Position numbers and translations under genes: made by a program. From JBAOHV01 sp964450685 (GTDB taxonomy: Bacteria; Actinomycetota; Acidimicrobiia; Acidimicrobiales; Microtrichaceae), in contig CAYVDN010000005.1 in NCBI GenBank assembly GCA_964450685.1, positions 1 through 64,000 on the forward strand: DNA of 64,000 bases. Reading direction: 5' to 3'. A model generated the notes under the pieces. It was not told where the DNA came from and did not search any database. It saw only the letters and a program-made list of their open reading frames with translations. The number at the start of each line of letters is the position of its first letter. Within the stretch, counting starts at the first letter, position 1. This document shows positions 7,642 to 15,867 of the stretch, piece after piece.

Positions 7642-7674
7642 ATGCCCGCCCCCGGCTACCCCGATCGACGATGA
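7642..7674 (+). CDS. Possible 10-codon leader peptide (MPAPGYPDRR)
   Basis: This short frame starts at ATG 7642, correctly spaced from a TAGGCT box, and its TGA overlaps the tetR ATG at 7671 (ATGA). Translation of the leader would deliver ribosomes to tetR, which has no good ribosome site of its own. The frame may be accidental. Confidence 0.3.
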   Translation: MPAPGYPDRR

Positions 7675-8360
7675 CCCGACGCTCCAAGGAACAACGACGC
7701 ATCGACTACCTGGACCTGGGCGCTCAGATCGTCGCTGAGTCCTCCAACGCCGGTGGCTCGGATCCCGGGCTGGCCCTCGCACACGTGAAGCTCGCCGACG
7801 TCGCCGACCGCGCCGGAGTGACCAAGGGCGCGCTCTACCACGTCTGGCCTTCCCAGGAGGCGTTCTGGCATGACCTGCTCGAGCACCTGATCGAGTCGAA
7901 CCAGTTCTTCGGCGCAGATCGCGTCGCCTCGGTCCAGCAGGAGTTCTCCGACCCCAACCGGCCGGTGCCATCGCTACGCGAGTTCGCGAACGCGCTGTTC
8001 GACTCCGTCAGCGACGACCCCGCCTTCTTCGCCCGGATCAGCCTCTTCTCATACCTTGACGACGAACGGGTCCGCGAGGAGCTCGACCGCTCCTTCAGGG
8101 AGTCGGTCGACGTGGTCCTGCCGGCTCTCGAGGAATCGATCGCGGCGATGGGCCGACGTGTGAGCGATGGAGCGACTCTGTGGGACGTCGCCGTCGCCAT
8201 CGGTTCACTGCTCGAGGGACTGTGCCTGCAGCACCGAGTGGCCCCGGGCCGGACACCCGACGTGGTGCTCGACGACGGGCGCTGGACGCTTTTCGCTGCT
8301 GCTGCCGAGGCGCTCATCCAGGGCTACACCGAGCCTCTCTCCGAGCCAGCGGGAGTCTGA
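7671..8360 (+). CDS. TetR-family regulator, first of a tandem pair
   Basis: The regulator has 229 residues. Its helix-turn-helix reads VKLADVADRAGVTKGALYHVWPSQEAFWHDLLEHL (about 40-75); the rest is an all-helical ligand domain with no recognisable ligand signature. It is clearly paralogous to the next gene: the same EQRR-DYL--GAQIV N-terminus and KG(A)xYHVWPSQE motif. It is divergent from meaB and convergent with mutA/mutB, so control of methylmalonyl-CoA or a related acyl-CoA pathway is a reasonable inference. ATG 7671 is used because the longer in-frame start at 7608 lies inside the operator palindrome. Confidence 0.85.
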   Translation: MTRRSKEQRRIDYLDLGAQIVAESSNAGGSDPGLALAHVKLADVADRAGVTKGALYHVWPSQEAFWHDLLEHLIESNQFFGADRVASVQQEFSDPNRPVPSLREFANALFDSVSDDPAFFARISLFSYLDDERVREELDRSFRESVDVVLPALEESIAAMGRRVSDGATLWDVAVAIGSLLEGLCLQHRVAPGRTPDVVLDDGRWTLFAAAAEALIQGYTEPLSEPAGV

Positions 8361-8363
8361 CCG

Positions 8364-9047
8364 ATGCCACGACCCACCGCCGAGCAGCGACGAGCCGACT
8401 ACCTGGAGATCGGCGCACAGATAGTCACCACCTTCTCCGCCGACGAGTCCCGTTCGGCCACCGTCGACGCGCTCGCGAACGTGAAGGTCTCCGACATCGC
8501 CGATAGGGCGGGTGTCACCAAAGGTGCCGTCTACCACGTGTGGCCGTCACAGGAGGACTACCGCAAGGACCTTCTCCAACGCCTGCTCGAACAGAGCCGT
8601 CAGGCCGGCGTGCGCGAGCTCCACGAGCTGCTCTCCGACGAGGACCTGTTGGCCGGAGATCCCCGCGAGATCATGAACCGCTACGCGGACTTCGTCTTCG
8701 ACGCGCTCAAGGACGACCCGGCGTTCTTCGCACGGTTCAGCTTCTACGTTTACGCCGCCAATCCCGAGGTCGCCGAGTTGCTCGCGAGCGGCGACGAGAC
8801 CCTCGTGAAGGAGTTCTCGCCGCTCATGGAGCTGTACCTGCACCTCCAGGGCCGCCGGATTCGTCCACCGTTCAGCACCGAGATGCTGCTGATCGCCGTG
8901 AACTCGTTGTTCCAGGGGCTCTGCCTTCGCTACCGCACCTCACCCGAGATGGTGGACCGACGGGTCGGGCCGGAGGCCATGCGCATGTACGCGCACGGCC
9001 TCCAGTCGATCGTCCTGCACTTCAGCGAACCGATCGACCCTGCCTGA
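8364..9047 (+). CDS. TetR-family regulator, second of a tandem pair
   Basis: The protein of 227 residues begins 3 bases after the stop of its paralog, so the two are co-transcribed. The helix-turn-helix (VKVSDIADRAGVTKGAVYHVWPSQ, about 38-62) is nearly identical to that of the first gene, while the ligand domain has diverged. This suggests an old tandem duplication with different ligands or heterodimer formation. The sequence identifies no ligand. Confidence 0.87.
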   Translation: MPRPTAEQRRADYLEIGAQIVTTFSADESRSATVDALANVKVSDIADRAGVTKGAVYHVWPSQEDYRKDLLQRLLEQSRQAGVRELHELLSDEDLLAGDPREIMNRYADFVFDALKDDPAFFARFSFYVYAANPEVAELLASGDETLVKEFSPLMELYLHLQGRRIRPPFSTEMLLIAVNSLFQGLCLRYRTSPEMVDRRVGPEAMRMYAHGLQSIVLHFSEPIDPA

Positions 9048-9055
9048 GGCGACCA

Positions 9056-9100
9056 GCACTGGGCCAGCTACCTGCACTGACCCAGCTACCTGCACTGGGC
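9056..9100. repeat. 18-bp tandem repeat, about 2.5 copies
   Basis: Units GCACTGGGCCAGCTACCT (9056-9073), a copy with two changes (9074-9091) and a partial third lie between the convergent tetR and mutB genes. A GC-rich segment follows that could form a terminator. Confidence 0.75.
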
Positions 9101-9116
9101 CGCTGGCCCGGCCCGC

Positions 9117-11333
9117 TCAGACCGACAGCGTGTAGCCGTGGCGCTCGGCAAGGCGATCGAGCAGGTCGTCGGCCGCTTCGTGGATCACGGTCCCCGGCGG
9201 GAACACCGCTACAGCGCCTGCATCGAGCAACTCGTCGTAGTCCTGGGGCGGAATCACGCCGCCCACCACGATCATGATGTCCTCACGGCCGAGGTCAGCC
9301 AGCGCCTGGCGCAGCTCGGGCACGAGCGTGAGGTGACCAGCTGCGAGCGATGAGGCACCTACCACGTGCACGTCGGCCTCGACGGCCTGGCGCGCCGCCT
9401 CGGCAGGGGTCTGGAACAACGGGCCGATGTCGACGTCCCAGCCCAGGTCTGCGAACGCAGAGGCGATCACCTTCTGACCACGGTCGTGGCCGTCCTGGCC
9501 CATCTTCGCCAGCAGGATCCGCGGTCTACGACCGTCGGCTGCCTCGAACGCCTCGACCTTGGCCCGTACGTCGTCCACGACCCCTCCGCTGTCACCGAGC
9601 TCCCCGCGGTACACACCCGAGATCGAACGGATCTCGGCGCGATGACGCCCGTAGACCTTCTCGAGAGCATCGCTGATCTCGCCGACGCTCGCCTTGGCGC
9701 GCGCTGCGCCGACCGCCAGGTCCAAGAGGTTGCCGTCACCCGAGGCCGCCGCGTTGGTCAACGCTTCGAGCGCTGACTGGCAGACCGCCTCGTCACGTTC
9801 GGCGCGCAGCCGCTCGAGCTTCGCGATCTGGCCTGCGCGCACAGCCGAGTTGTCGATCTTGAGAACGTCGATCTGCTCGTTGACGTCCAGGCGGAACTTG
9901 TTGACACCGATTACAGGCTGCTGGCCGGAGTCGATCCTCGCCTGGGTCCTCGCCGCTGCCTCCTCGATCCGCAGCTTGGGGATGCCGGCCTCGATCGCCT
10001 TGGCCATGCCACCGAGCTGCTCGACCTCGGCGATGTGACCCAAGGCTTTCCGGGCGATCTCGGCGGTCAGTCGCTCGACGTAGTAGCTGCCTCCCCACGG
10101 GTCGATCACCTTGGTGGTGTTCGACTCCTGTTGGAGGAACAGCTGGGTGTTGCGGGCGATCCGGGCCGAGAAGTCCGTCGGCAACGCGAGCGCCTCGTCC
10201 AGCGCATTGGTGTGCAGCGACTGGGTGTGCCCCTGCGTGGAGGCCATCGCCTCGATGCAGGTGCGCACGACGTTGTTGTAGACGTCCTGAGCGGTGAGCG
10301 ACCAACCAGACGTCTGGCTGTGCGTGCGAAGGGACAACGACTTCGAGTTGGACGGGTCGAAGTGCTCCCGCACGAGCTTCGCCCACAGCAGGCGCGCTGC
10401 GCGCATCTTGGCGATCTCCATGAAGAAGTTCATGCCTATCGCCCAGAAGAAGCTGAGCCGCGGGGCGAACGCGTCGACGTCCAAGCCTGCTTCGCGACCC
10501 GCGCGGATGTATTCGATGCCGTCAGCGATCGTGTACGCGAGCTCGAGGTCCAGCGACGCCCCCGCCTCCTGCATGTGGTAGCCGGAGATGGAGATGGAGT
10601 TGAACCTGGGCATCTCGGTCGACGTGTAGGCGAAGATGTCCGAGATGATCCGCATCGACGGTGTCGGCGGATATATGTAGGTGTTGCGGACCATGAACTC
10701 CTTGAGGATGTCGTTCTGGATGGTCCCTGCGAGCTGTTCGTGCGCGACGCCCTGCTCCTCGCCGGCGACGATGAACAACGCCAGGACGGGCAGCACCGCA
10801 CCGTTCATCGTCATCGACACCGACATCTTGTCGAGCGGGATCCCGTCGAACAGGACCCGCATGTCGTAGATCGAGTCGATCGCCACGCCCGCCATGCCGA
10901 CGTCGCCCGCGACGCGGGGGTTGTCGGAGTCGTAGCCCCTGTGCGTCGCCAGGTCGAAGGCGACCGACAGGCCCTTCTGGCCGGCTGCCAGGTTACGGCG
11001 GTAGAACGCGTTGGAGTCCTCCGCTGTCGAGAAGCCGGCGTACTGGCGGATCGTCCAGGGCTGGTTCACGTACATCGTCGGGTAGGGACCGCGCAGGAAC
11101 GGCGCCACGCCCGGATACGTGTCGAGGAAGTCCAGGCCCTCCAGATCTGCCGCGCGGTAGAGCGACTTGACCTCGATGCCCTCGGGCGTGTGCCAGGTCG
11201 GCGCGGCGTCGAACGCTGCCGCCTGGGTCGCCGCGTCGGCGTTCTCATCGGCGGTCCGGCGACCGTCAGCTGCGCCGGGGAGGTCGATCTGGGAGAAGTC
11301 GATCTGGGAGAAGTCTGGGACCTGGAAGCTCAT
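9117..11333 (-). CDS. mutB: Methylmalonyl-CoA mutase large (catalytic) subunit
   Basis: The subunit has 738 residues and interconverts methylmalonyl-CoA and succinyl-CoA with adenosylcobalamin. The barrel domain (about 60-580) contains PWTIRQYAGFSTAEDSN and RTHSQTSGWSL. The C-terminal B12 domain (from about 603) has the cobalt-ligand motif KMGQDGHDRG (His about 616) and GASSLAAGH. The start at ATG 11333 is the first after the mutA stop (40-base gap). Residues 6-15 contain a FSQID duplication from a 15-bp tandem repeat. It forms an operon with mutA, and MeaB is its chaperone. Confidence 0.95.
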   Translation of the reverse strand: MSFQVPDFSQIDFSQIDLPGAADGRRTADENADAATQAAAFDAAPTWHTPEGIEVKSLYRAADLEGLDFLDTYPGVAPFLRGPYPTMYVNQPWTIRQYAGFSTAEDSNAFYRRNLAAGQKGLSVAFDLATHRGYDSDNPRVAGDVGMAGVAIDSIYDMRVLFDGIPLDKMSVSMTMNGAVLPVLALFIVAGEEQGVAHEQLAGTIQNDILKEFMVRNTYIYPPTPSMRIISDIFAYTSTEMPRFNSISISGYHMQEAGASLDLELAYTIADGIEYIRAGREAGLDVDAFAPRLSFFWAIGMNFFMEIAKMRAARLLWAKLVREHFDPSNSKSLSLRTHSQTSGWSLTAQDVYNNVVRTCIEAMASTQGHTQSLHTNALDEALALPTDFSARIARNTQLFLQQESNTTKVIDPWGGSYYVERLTAEIARKALGHIAEVEQLGGMAKAIEAGIPKLRIEEAAARTQARIDSGQQPVIGVNKFRLDVNEQIDVLKIDNSAVRAGQIAKLERLRAERDEAVCQSALEALTNAAASGDGNLLDLAVGAARAKASVGEISDALEKVYGRHRAEIRSISGVYRGELGDSGGVVDDVRAKVEAFEAADGRRPRILLAKMGQDGHDRGQKVIASAFADLGWDVDIGPLFQTPAEAARQAVEADVHVVGASSLAAGHLTLVPELRQALADLGREDIMIVVGGVIPPQDYDELLDAGAVAVFPPGTVIHEAADDLLDRLAERHGYTLSV

Positions 11334-11373
11334 CGGACTGTCCTGCTCATCGTTGATCGTTCGTACACGCGGC

Positions 11374-13398
11374 TCATCGTTTCGCTGCTCCACTTGGCGT
11401 GCCGATCGTCTCGTGCGCCCTCCGCAGCACGTCGAGCACGTCGACACCCACGTGGATGAACTCCGCCACCCCTGCCTCTTGCTCTGCTTCTCGCCGGTCA
11501 CCGGGGTTGCCGGCCAGGTACAGCGGGGTCAGCCCCGCCGCCGACAGTGCCGTTGCGAACTCGACTGCTCGCTCGGCGTAGACGGCGTCGGACGAGCAAA
11601 GACAGACCAGATGGGCTCCAGCCGCGAGGACATCACGAACTGCGCTGGCGGGGTCGTCATAGCCGGAGCTCGATCCGACCTCCCCGGTGACGGCCTCTAT
11701 GCCGCCTGCCTCGAAGAAGTTCTTGGCGAACGTGGCGCGGGCGGTGTGCACAGCTACCGGACCGAGGTTCACGAGGAAGATCTTGGGACGCGAGCCGGTC
11801 GCCGCCAGGTAGGCGTCGGATGCGTCTCGGAGCTGTTCGAACTCCTGGGCCCAGCGGACCCTCGGCAGGGCATCGATCTGCGTGGGCGAACCCGCCGGTA
11901 CGACGCTGGCACCCTGTTCGACTGCCTTGCTGCGCAACAGGCGCAGATCGGGCTCGGTGCGCAAGACAGGCGCTTCGTGGATGTCGGCGAACTCGCTCAC
12001 CCCGGTGAGGGGGTCCTTGCGTGTCGCTACCCGGGCCAGGCGAGCGTCTCGCACCTCGCCGATCTGTGCGGCGAGACTGCCGTCGGCCAGCACCGTCGCC
12101 AGTCCACCGGTCGCCTCGATCTCTCCGAACATCGACCACGCCGCCTCGGCGATCTGCGCAGTCAACGTCTCGACGTACCACGACCCACCTGCGGGGTCCG
12201 TCACGCGCCCGACGTTCGACTCCTCCTGCAACAGCAGCTGGGTGTTGCGTGCCATGCGGCGACCCAGCTCGTCCGGCTCGCCCAGCTCGGCGTCGAAGGC
12301 TGCGGTCGTGACCGAGTGCGCTCCACCGACCCCGGCGGCGAACGCTGCCGCGGTCACCCGCAGCATGTTCACCCAGGGATCACGCCGGGTCATCATCCGG
12401 TCCGTTGTGCGTACGTGCATCACAGGTGCCTGCGCCTGCGGCGACACACCGCACGCACCGGCCATCGCCGCCCAGACCTGACGCGCTGCGCGCAGCTTTG
12501 CGATCGTGTTGAACACGTCGGCGTCCGCGCAGAGGGTCAGCTCGATCGAGCGGGCCGCCGTGTCAGCTTCGAGCCCGGCCGCGGCCAGGCTGCGCAGGTA
12601 CGCGGCACCGGTGGCCAGCATGATTGCGAGTTCCTGCACCTCACTCGCTCCGGCCTCGACGTACGGGCTCGTGTCGACACGGACCGTGCGAAGCCCCGGG
12701 TGGCTGTCCGCCAGGCGACCAGCAAGCGCTCCCAGCTCTGCGAGCGCCGCGTCGAGTCCCTGGGGCAGACGGCCACTGGCGGCAAGCACTCCGAACGGGT
12801 CGGCGCCGATACCGCCGGCAGCGGCGCCCGGGTCGACCCCCGCACGGTCGAGCACGGCGACGAGCACGTCCGCTGCCCGTGTGAACTGGCCGCCGGGTTC
12901 CAGGTGGACCGGCGCCAGGTCCAACATGACCCCATCGAGCGCGGTCGCCAGATCGTCAGTCGAGGTGATGACGACTCCGTCGATCCCGACCGAAGCCGCA
13001 AGGTCCGGATCCGAGGTGGCGAGCCCCGAACGGAAACCCTCGTCGAAGCGCAGGGTCAGCTCGGCGGCTCCACGCTCGAGCTCACGCAGCGCAGTGCGGT
13101 TGGCGTCGCGGGGGTCAGGGTTGGTCAGCAGCGATCGGATATGCCAGGCACCGTCTTCGCGGGGAGCGGGATCCGACCCACGCACGAAGGGCGCGGACCC
13201 GGGTACACCCGCCTCGTCCAGCCCGCCCGGCGAGCCCGCCCGGGTGTAGATCGGCTCGATGTCGAGACCCGCTGGTGTGAGCGACCTGAGCTTGTCGAGC
13301 GGCGCCCCCTTGAGGACCTTCTCGACGAGCGCCACCCACTCCTGTTCGGTCGCGGGAGGGAAGTCTCCGGCGAGGATGGGATCGGCCTCGGTGCTCAC
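11374..13398 (-). CDS. mutA: Methylmalonyl-CoA mutase small subunit
   Basis: The protein has 674 residues and is paralogous to MutB, acting as its structural partner in the heterodimer. It keeps the barrel and C-terminal fold, but the B12 motif DxHxxG is replaced (LVNLGPVAVHTARA), so it should not bind cobalamin. The GTG at 13398 is preceded by AGGAG at a good distance, which decides the start against upstream in-frame codons. It is the first gene of the mutAB operon. Confidence 0.93.
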   Translation of the reverse strand: MSTEADPILAGDFPPATEQEWVALVEKVLKGAPLDKLRSLTPAGLDIEPIYTRAGSPGGLDEAGVPGSAPFVRGSDPAPREDGAWHIRSLLTNPDPRDANRTALRELERGAAELTLRFDEGFRSGLATSDPDLAASVGIDGVVITSTDDLATALDGVMLDLAPVHLEPGGQFTRAADVLVAVLDRAGVDPGAAAGGIGADPFGVLAASGRLPQGLDAALAELGALAGRLADSHPGLRTVRVDTSPYVEAGASEVQELAIMLATGAAYLRSLAAAGLEADTAARSIELTLCADADVFNTIAKLRAARQVWAAMAGACGVSPQAQAPVMHVRTTDRMMTRRDPWVNMLRVTAAAFAAGVGGAHSVTTAAFDAELGEPDELGRRMARNTQLLLQEESNVGRVTDPAGGSWYVETLTAQIAEAAWSMFGEIEATGGLATVLADGSLAAQIGEVRDARLARVATRKDPLTGVSEFADIHEAPVLRTEPDLRLLRSKAVEQGASVVPAGSPTQIDALPRVRWAQEFEQLRDASDAYLAATGSRPKIFLVNLGPVAVHTARATFAKNFFEAGGIEAVTGEVGSSSGYDDPASAVRDVLAAGAHLVCLCSSDAVYAERAVEFATALSAAGLTPLYLAGNPGDRREAEQEAGVAEFIHVGVDVLDVLRRAHETIGTPSGAAKR

Positions 13399-13546
13399 TG
13401 GGTATCTCCTCTGGTCCCGGGGGTGTTCCGTCAGGGGATCCAGGCGGCACCGGACGCCCTGACGTGACCCGGGGACGTCGTGCCCGGGACTTTTCGAGGC
13501 TACCGGAGGGCTCCCGCTGGTTTCGAAGCCGTACATCGCGGCGGCC

Positions 13547-13552
13547 TACGAT
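13547..13552 (+). promoter_or_regulatory. Leaderless -10 box (TACGAT) for the DoxX gene
   Basis: TACGAT is followed by 6 bases and the GTG at 13559. Confidence 0.55.
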
Positions 13553-13558
13553 TCCGCC

Positions 13559-14080
13559 GTGACCCTCACCGCCAGCCAGTTCTCCCTGATCATGCTCCTG
13601 CTGCGCGTGGTCGCGGGCCCGACGATCTTCGCCCACGGCTACAACAAGATGTTCCGTGGCGGAAAGATCCCCGGGACGGCCGGGTGGTTCGACTCGATGG
13701 GGATGAAGCCCAACGGCAAGGTCCACGCATATCTGGCGGCGTGTACCGAGATGGGTTGCGGACTGTTGATCCTCACCGGGTTCCTCACGCCGTTCGCCGC
13801 CGCCGGGGTCATCGGCACGATGGTCGTCGCAGGTTGGACGGTTCACCGCCATGCCTTCTTCATCGTGAAGGAGGGTTGGGAGATCGTCATGGTCATGGGT
13901 GTGCTGTTCTGGGCGATCGGAGCGCTCGGCCCTGGCGAGTGGTCGATCGATGACGTGCTCGGGCTCTCCGAGACGATCAACGACGGTCTGATCGGCGCTG
14001 CGATCGCTGCCGGCCTCGGCCTGGCGGTGGGAATCCTCACACTCGTCGCCTGCTACCGGCCACCGGCGAAGGACGACTGA
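13559..14080 (+). CDS. DoxX-family membrane protein
   Basis: The protein has 173 residues with four main hydrophobic segments and the DoxX pattern: LLLRVVAGPTIFAHGYNKMFRGGK near the N-terminus, then AACTEMGCGLLILTGFLTPFAA. DoxX-like proteins act at the membrane in redox or quinone-linked functions, but few have defined roles. It stands alone, divergent from mutA. Confidence 0.85.
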   Translation: MTLTASQFSLIMLLLRVVAGPTIFAHGYNKMFRGGKIPGTAGWFDSMGMKPNGKVHAYLAACTEMGCGLLILTGFLTPFAAAGVIGTMVVAGWTVHRHAFFIVKEGWEIVMVMGVLFWAIGALGPGEWSIDDVLGLSETINDGLIGAAIAAGLGLAVGILTLVACYRPPAKDD

Positions 14081-14112
14081 CTTCGCCCGGCGCCGCGCGA
14101 CAGACTGGGTCC

Positions 14113-14841
14113 ATGACCTGGTTGCAGCCCTTGCCGGAGGATTGGGAGCGTGGGCTCGCGGTCGCCGCCCACCCCGATGACCTGGAGTACGGCGCGGCCA
14201 GCGCGATCGCCCGCTGGACCGACCAAGGAAAGTCGATCACCTACGTCCTGGTGACCGACGGCGAAGCCGGGATCGACTCGATGGCACCCGAGCAGGCCGG
14301 TCCGCTCCGACGGGCCGAAGAGGTCGCTTCAGCACACGAGGTCGGAGTGGGCACGGTCGACTTCCTCGGCCTGCCCGACGGGTTGGTCCAGGCGGACCGC
14401 GCCACCCGCCGGGCGCTCGCCGCGTCGATCCGCCGACACCGCCCCGACGTACTGATCTGTCCGAACTTCCGTGAGACGTTCGGCTTTCCCGGCTGGAACC
14501 ACGTCGACCATCGCAACGTCGGCGTGGCACTGCTCGACGCCGCCCGCGACGCCGGCAACCGCTGGTTGTTCACAGACCTGATCGACGAGGGTCTGGAGCC
14601 TTGGAACGGCGTGCGGTTCGTCGCGTTCAGCAACTCGCCCGAAGCAACCCACGGGGTCGACATCACCGATCACCTCCACCGTGGCGTCGCCTCACTCGAA
14701 CGACACCGGGTGTACCTCGACTCGCTGCCCGAGGGAACCATGGGAACCGACCCCGAGGGAATGCTCCGGGGCTTCGCCGAACAGACGGGCCCGGGACTCG
14801 GCGTGGAGCTGGCCGTCGGATTCGAACTCATCCCCGTCTGA
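14113..14841 (+). CDS. PIG-L family deacetylase
   Basis: The protein has 242 residues with the zinc-binding motif AHPDDLEYG (about 19-27) and the second site NHVDHRNVG (about 126-134). PIG-L enzymes remove acetyl groups from N-acetylglucosamine conjugates; MshB and Mca in mycothiol metabolism belong here. It lacks clear features to assign it to either. A CAGACT box 6 bases upstream of the ATG suggests a leaderless start. The EEP gene follows 12 bases downstream, so they may be co-transcribed. Confidence 0.88.
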   Translation: MTWLQPLPEDWERGLAVAAHPDDLEYGAASAIARWTDQGKSITYVLVTDGEAGIDSMAPEQAGPLRRAEEVASAHEVGVGTVDFLGLPDGLVQADRATRRALAASIRRHRPDVLICPNFRETFGFPGWNHVDHRNVGVALLDAARDAGNRWLFTDLIDEGLEPWNGVRFVAFSNSPEATHGVDITDHLHRGVASLERHRVYLDSLPEGTMGTDPEGMLRGFAEQTGPGLGVELAVGFELIPV

Positions 14842-14853
14842 GCAGTCGCCCCC

Positions 14854-15777
14854 GTGACACCCGACGAGGACCAGGCGACACAGCCGACGCTACGGGTCCT
14901 GACCCTGAACGTCGGCTCTCTGCTCGAGCACGGTTGGGACGACCGCCGCCACGAGGTGGTCGCCTGGCTGCGCCGGGTCGACCCGGATGTCGTGTGCCTC
15001 CAGGAGATCTGTGAGCGCATCGGCCATCCGGCCAGCAACACCGCCCGGTGGATCGTCGATCAGCTGCCCGAGCAGGGATGGCACATGCACTTCTTCGGCG
15101 GCGAGTTCTCCCAGGAGCTCTGGCCGGGGATAGACCTGCTGTTCGGCTCGGCGATCCTTTCGCGCTGGCCCATCGACGACCACCAGGGGTTGCTGCTACC
15201 CACCGCGCCGGACGAGCACGACCGGTTCCCGGCGCTGGTGCCCTGGGAGCTCGCCCACGTCCGCACCGCGGGGCTCGATGTCTTCAGCTGCCACCTTGCG
15301 TCCGCACCCGTGCACGGACACCACCGACGCGCCCAGGTCCTGGCGATCGATGAGCACGTGCGAACGGTTCGCGGACACCTGGACGGCGCTCTGGCGACCA
15401 GGCGTCACCGGGAGACGATGCCGGCGATCCTCTGCGGCGATTTCAACGCCGAGCCGGACAGCGACGAGATCCGCTTCCTCACCTCACTGTGCGATCTCGA
15501 GGGGCGACGCACCTACTTCCAGGACGCTTGGCGTGTCGCTGGCGACGGGTCTCCCGGCTGGACCCAGCAGTGGCGTACCCACCCGATCGCAGCGACGATC
15601 AACGTGCCACGCAAGCGGATCGACTACGTCTTCGTGGGCGACCCCTTCAACCGGGTCGGTTCAGCTGGCCGTGTCCTGAACGCCGAGCTCGTCTGCGACG
15701 AGTCGATCACGGGCGTCATGGCCAGCGATCACATCGGTCTGCACGTCGAGGTCGTGTGGCCCCAACGCCCCAGCTGA
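14854..15777 (+). CDS. Endonuclease/exonuclease/phosphatase (EEP) family protein
   Basis: The protein has 307 residues with all main EEP motifs: LTLNVGS (about 16), VVCLQEI (about 47), ILCGDFNAEP (about 192) and the C-terminal ASDHIGLHVE. Members are metal-dependent phosphodiesterases acting on DNA, phospholipids or phosphoinositides; the substrate here is not evident. There is no signal peptide, so it acts in the cytosol. The GTG start lies 12 bases after the PIG-L stop. Confidence 0.88.
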   Translation: MTPDEDQATQPTLRVLTLNVGSLLEHGWDDRRHEVVAWLRRVDPDVVCLQEICERIGHPASNTARWIVDQLPEQGWHMHFFGGEFSQELWPGIDLLFGSAILSRWPIDDHQGLLLPTAPDEHDRFPALVPWELAHVRTAGLDVFSCHLASAPVHGHHRRAQVLAIDEHVRTVRGHLDGALATRRHRETMPAILCGDFNAEPDSDEIRFLTSLCDLEGRRTYFQDAWRVAGDGSPGWTQQWRTHPIAATINVPRKRIDYVFVGDPFNRVGSAGRVLNAELVCDESITGVMASDHIGLHVEVVWPQRPS

Positions 15778-15854
15778 AGGACGGGACTCCTCGCATCAAG
15801 ACAGTCCATCTTGGATGAATTCGGGTTCATCCGTTGATTGTCAGACCCCCTCCC

Positions 15855-15860
15855 TAATAT
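15855..15860 (+). promoter_or_regulatory. Leaderless -10 box (TAATAT) for the HNH gene
   Basis: TAATAT is followed by 7 bases and the ATG at 15868, which settles the start against an upstream in-frame TTG at 15838. Confidence 0.6.
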
Positions 15861-15867
15861 CGAACAC

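Noticed and set aside
7608..7670. Upstream ATG at 7608 as tetR start
   Set aside because: It lies inside the operator palindrome and upstream of the promoter box; TetR homology begins after 7671.
10035..11459. A 474-codon open frame on the plus strand opposite mutB
   Set aside because: It is an antisense shadow: its protein is rich in Arg, Val and His without any family pattern, while mutB opposite is certain.
9117..13398. Cobalamin riboswitch upstream of mutA/mutB
   Set aside because: The 160-bp gap before mutA shows no B12-box-like sequence; the leader is short with an SD site.
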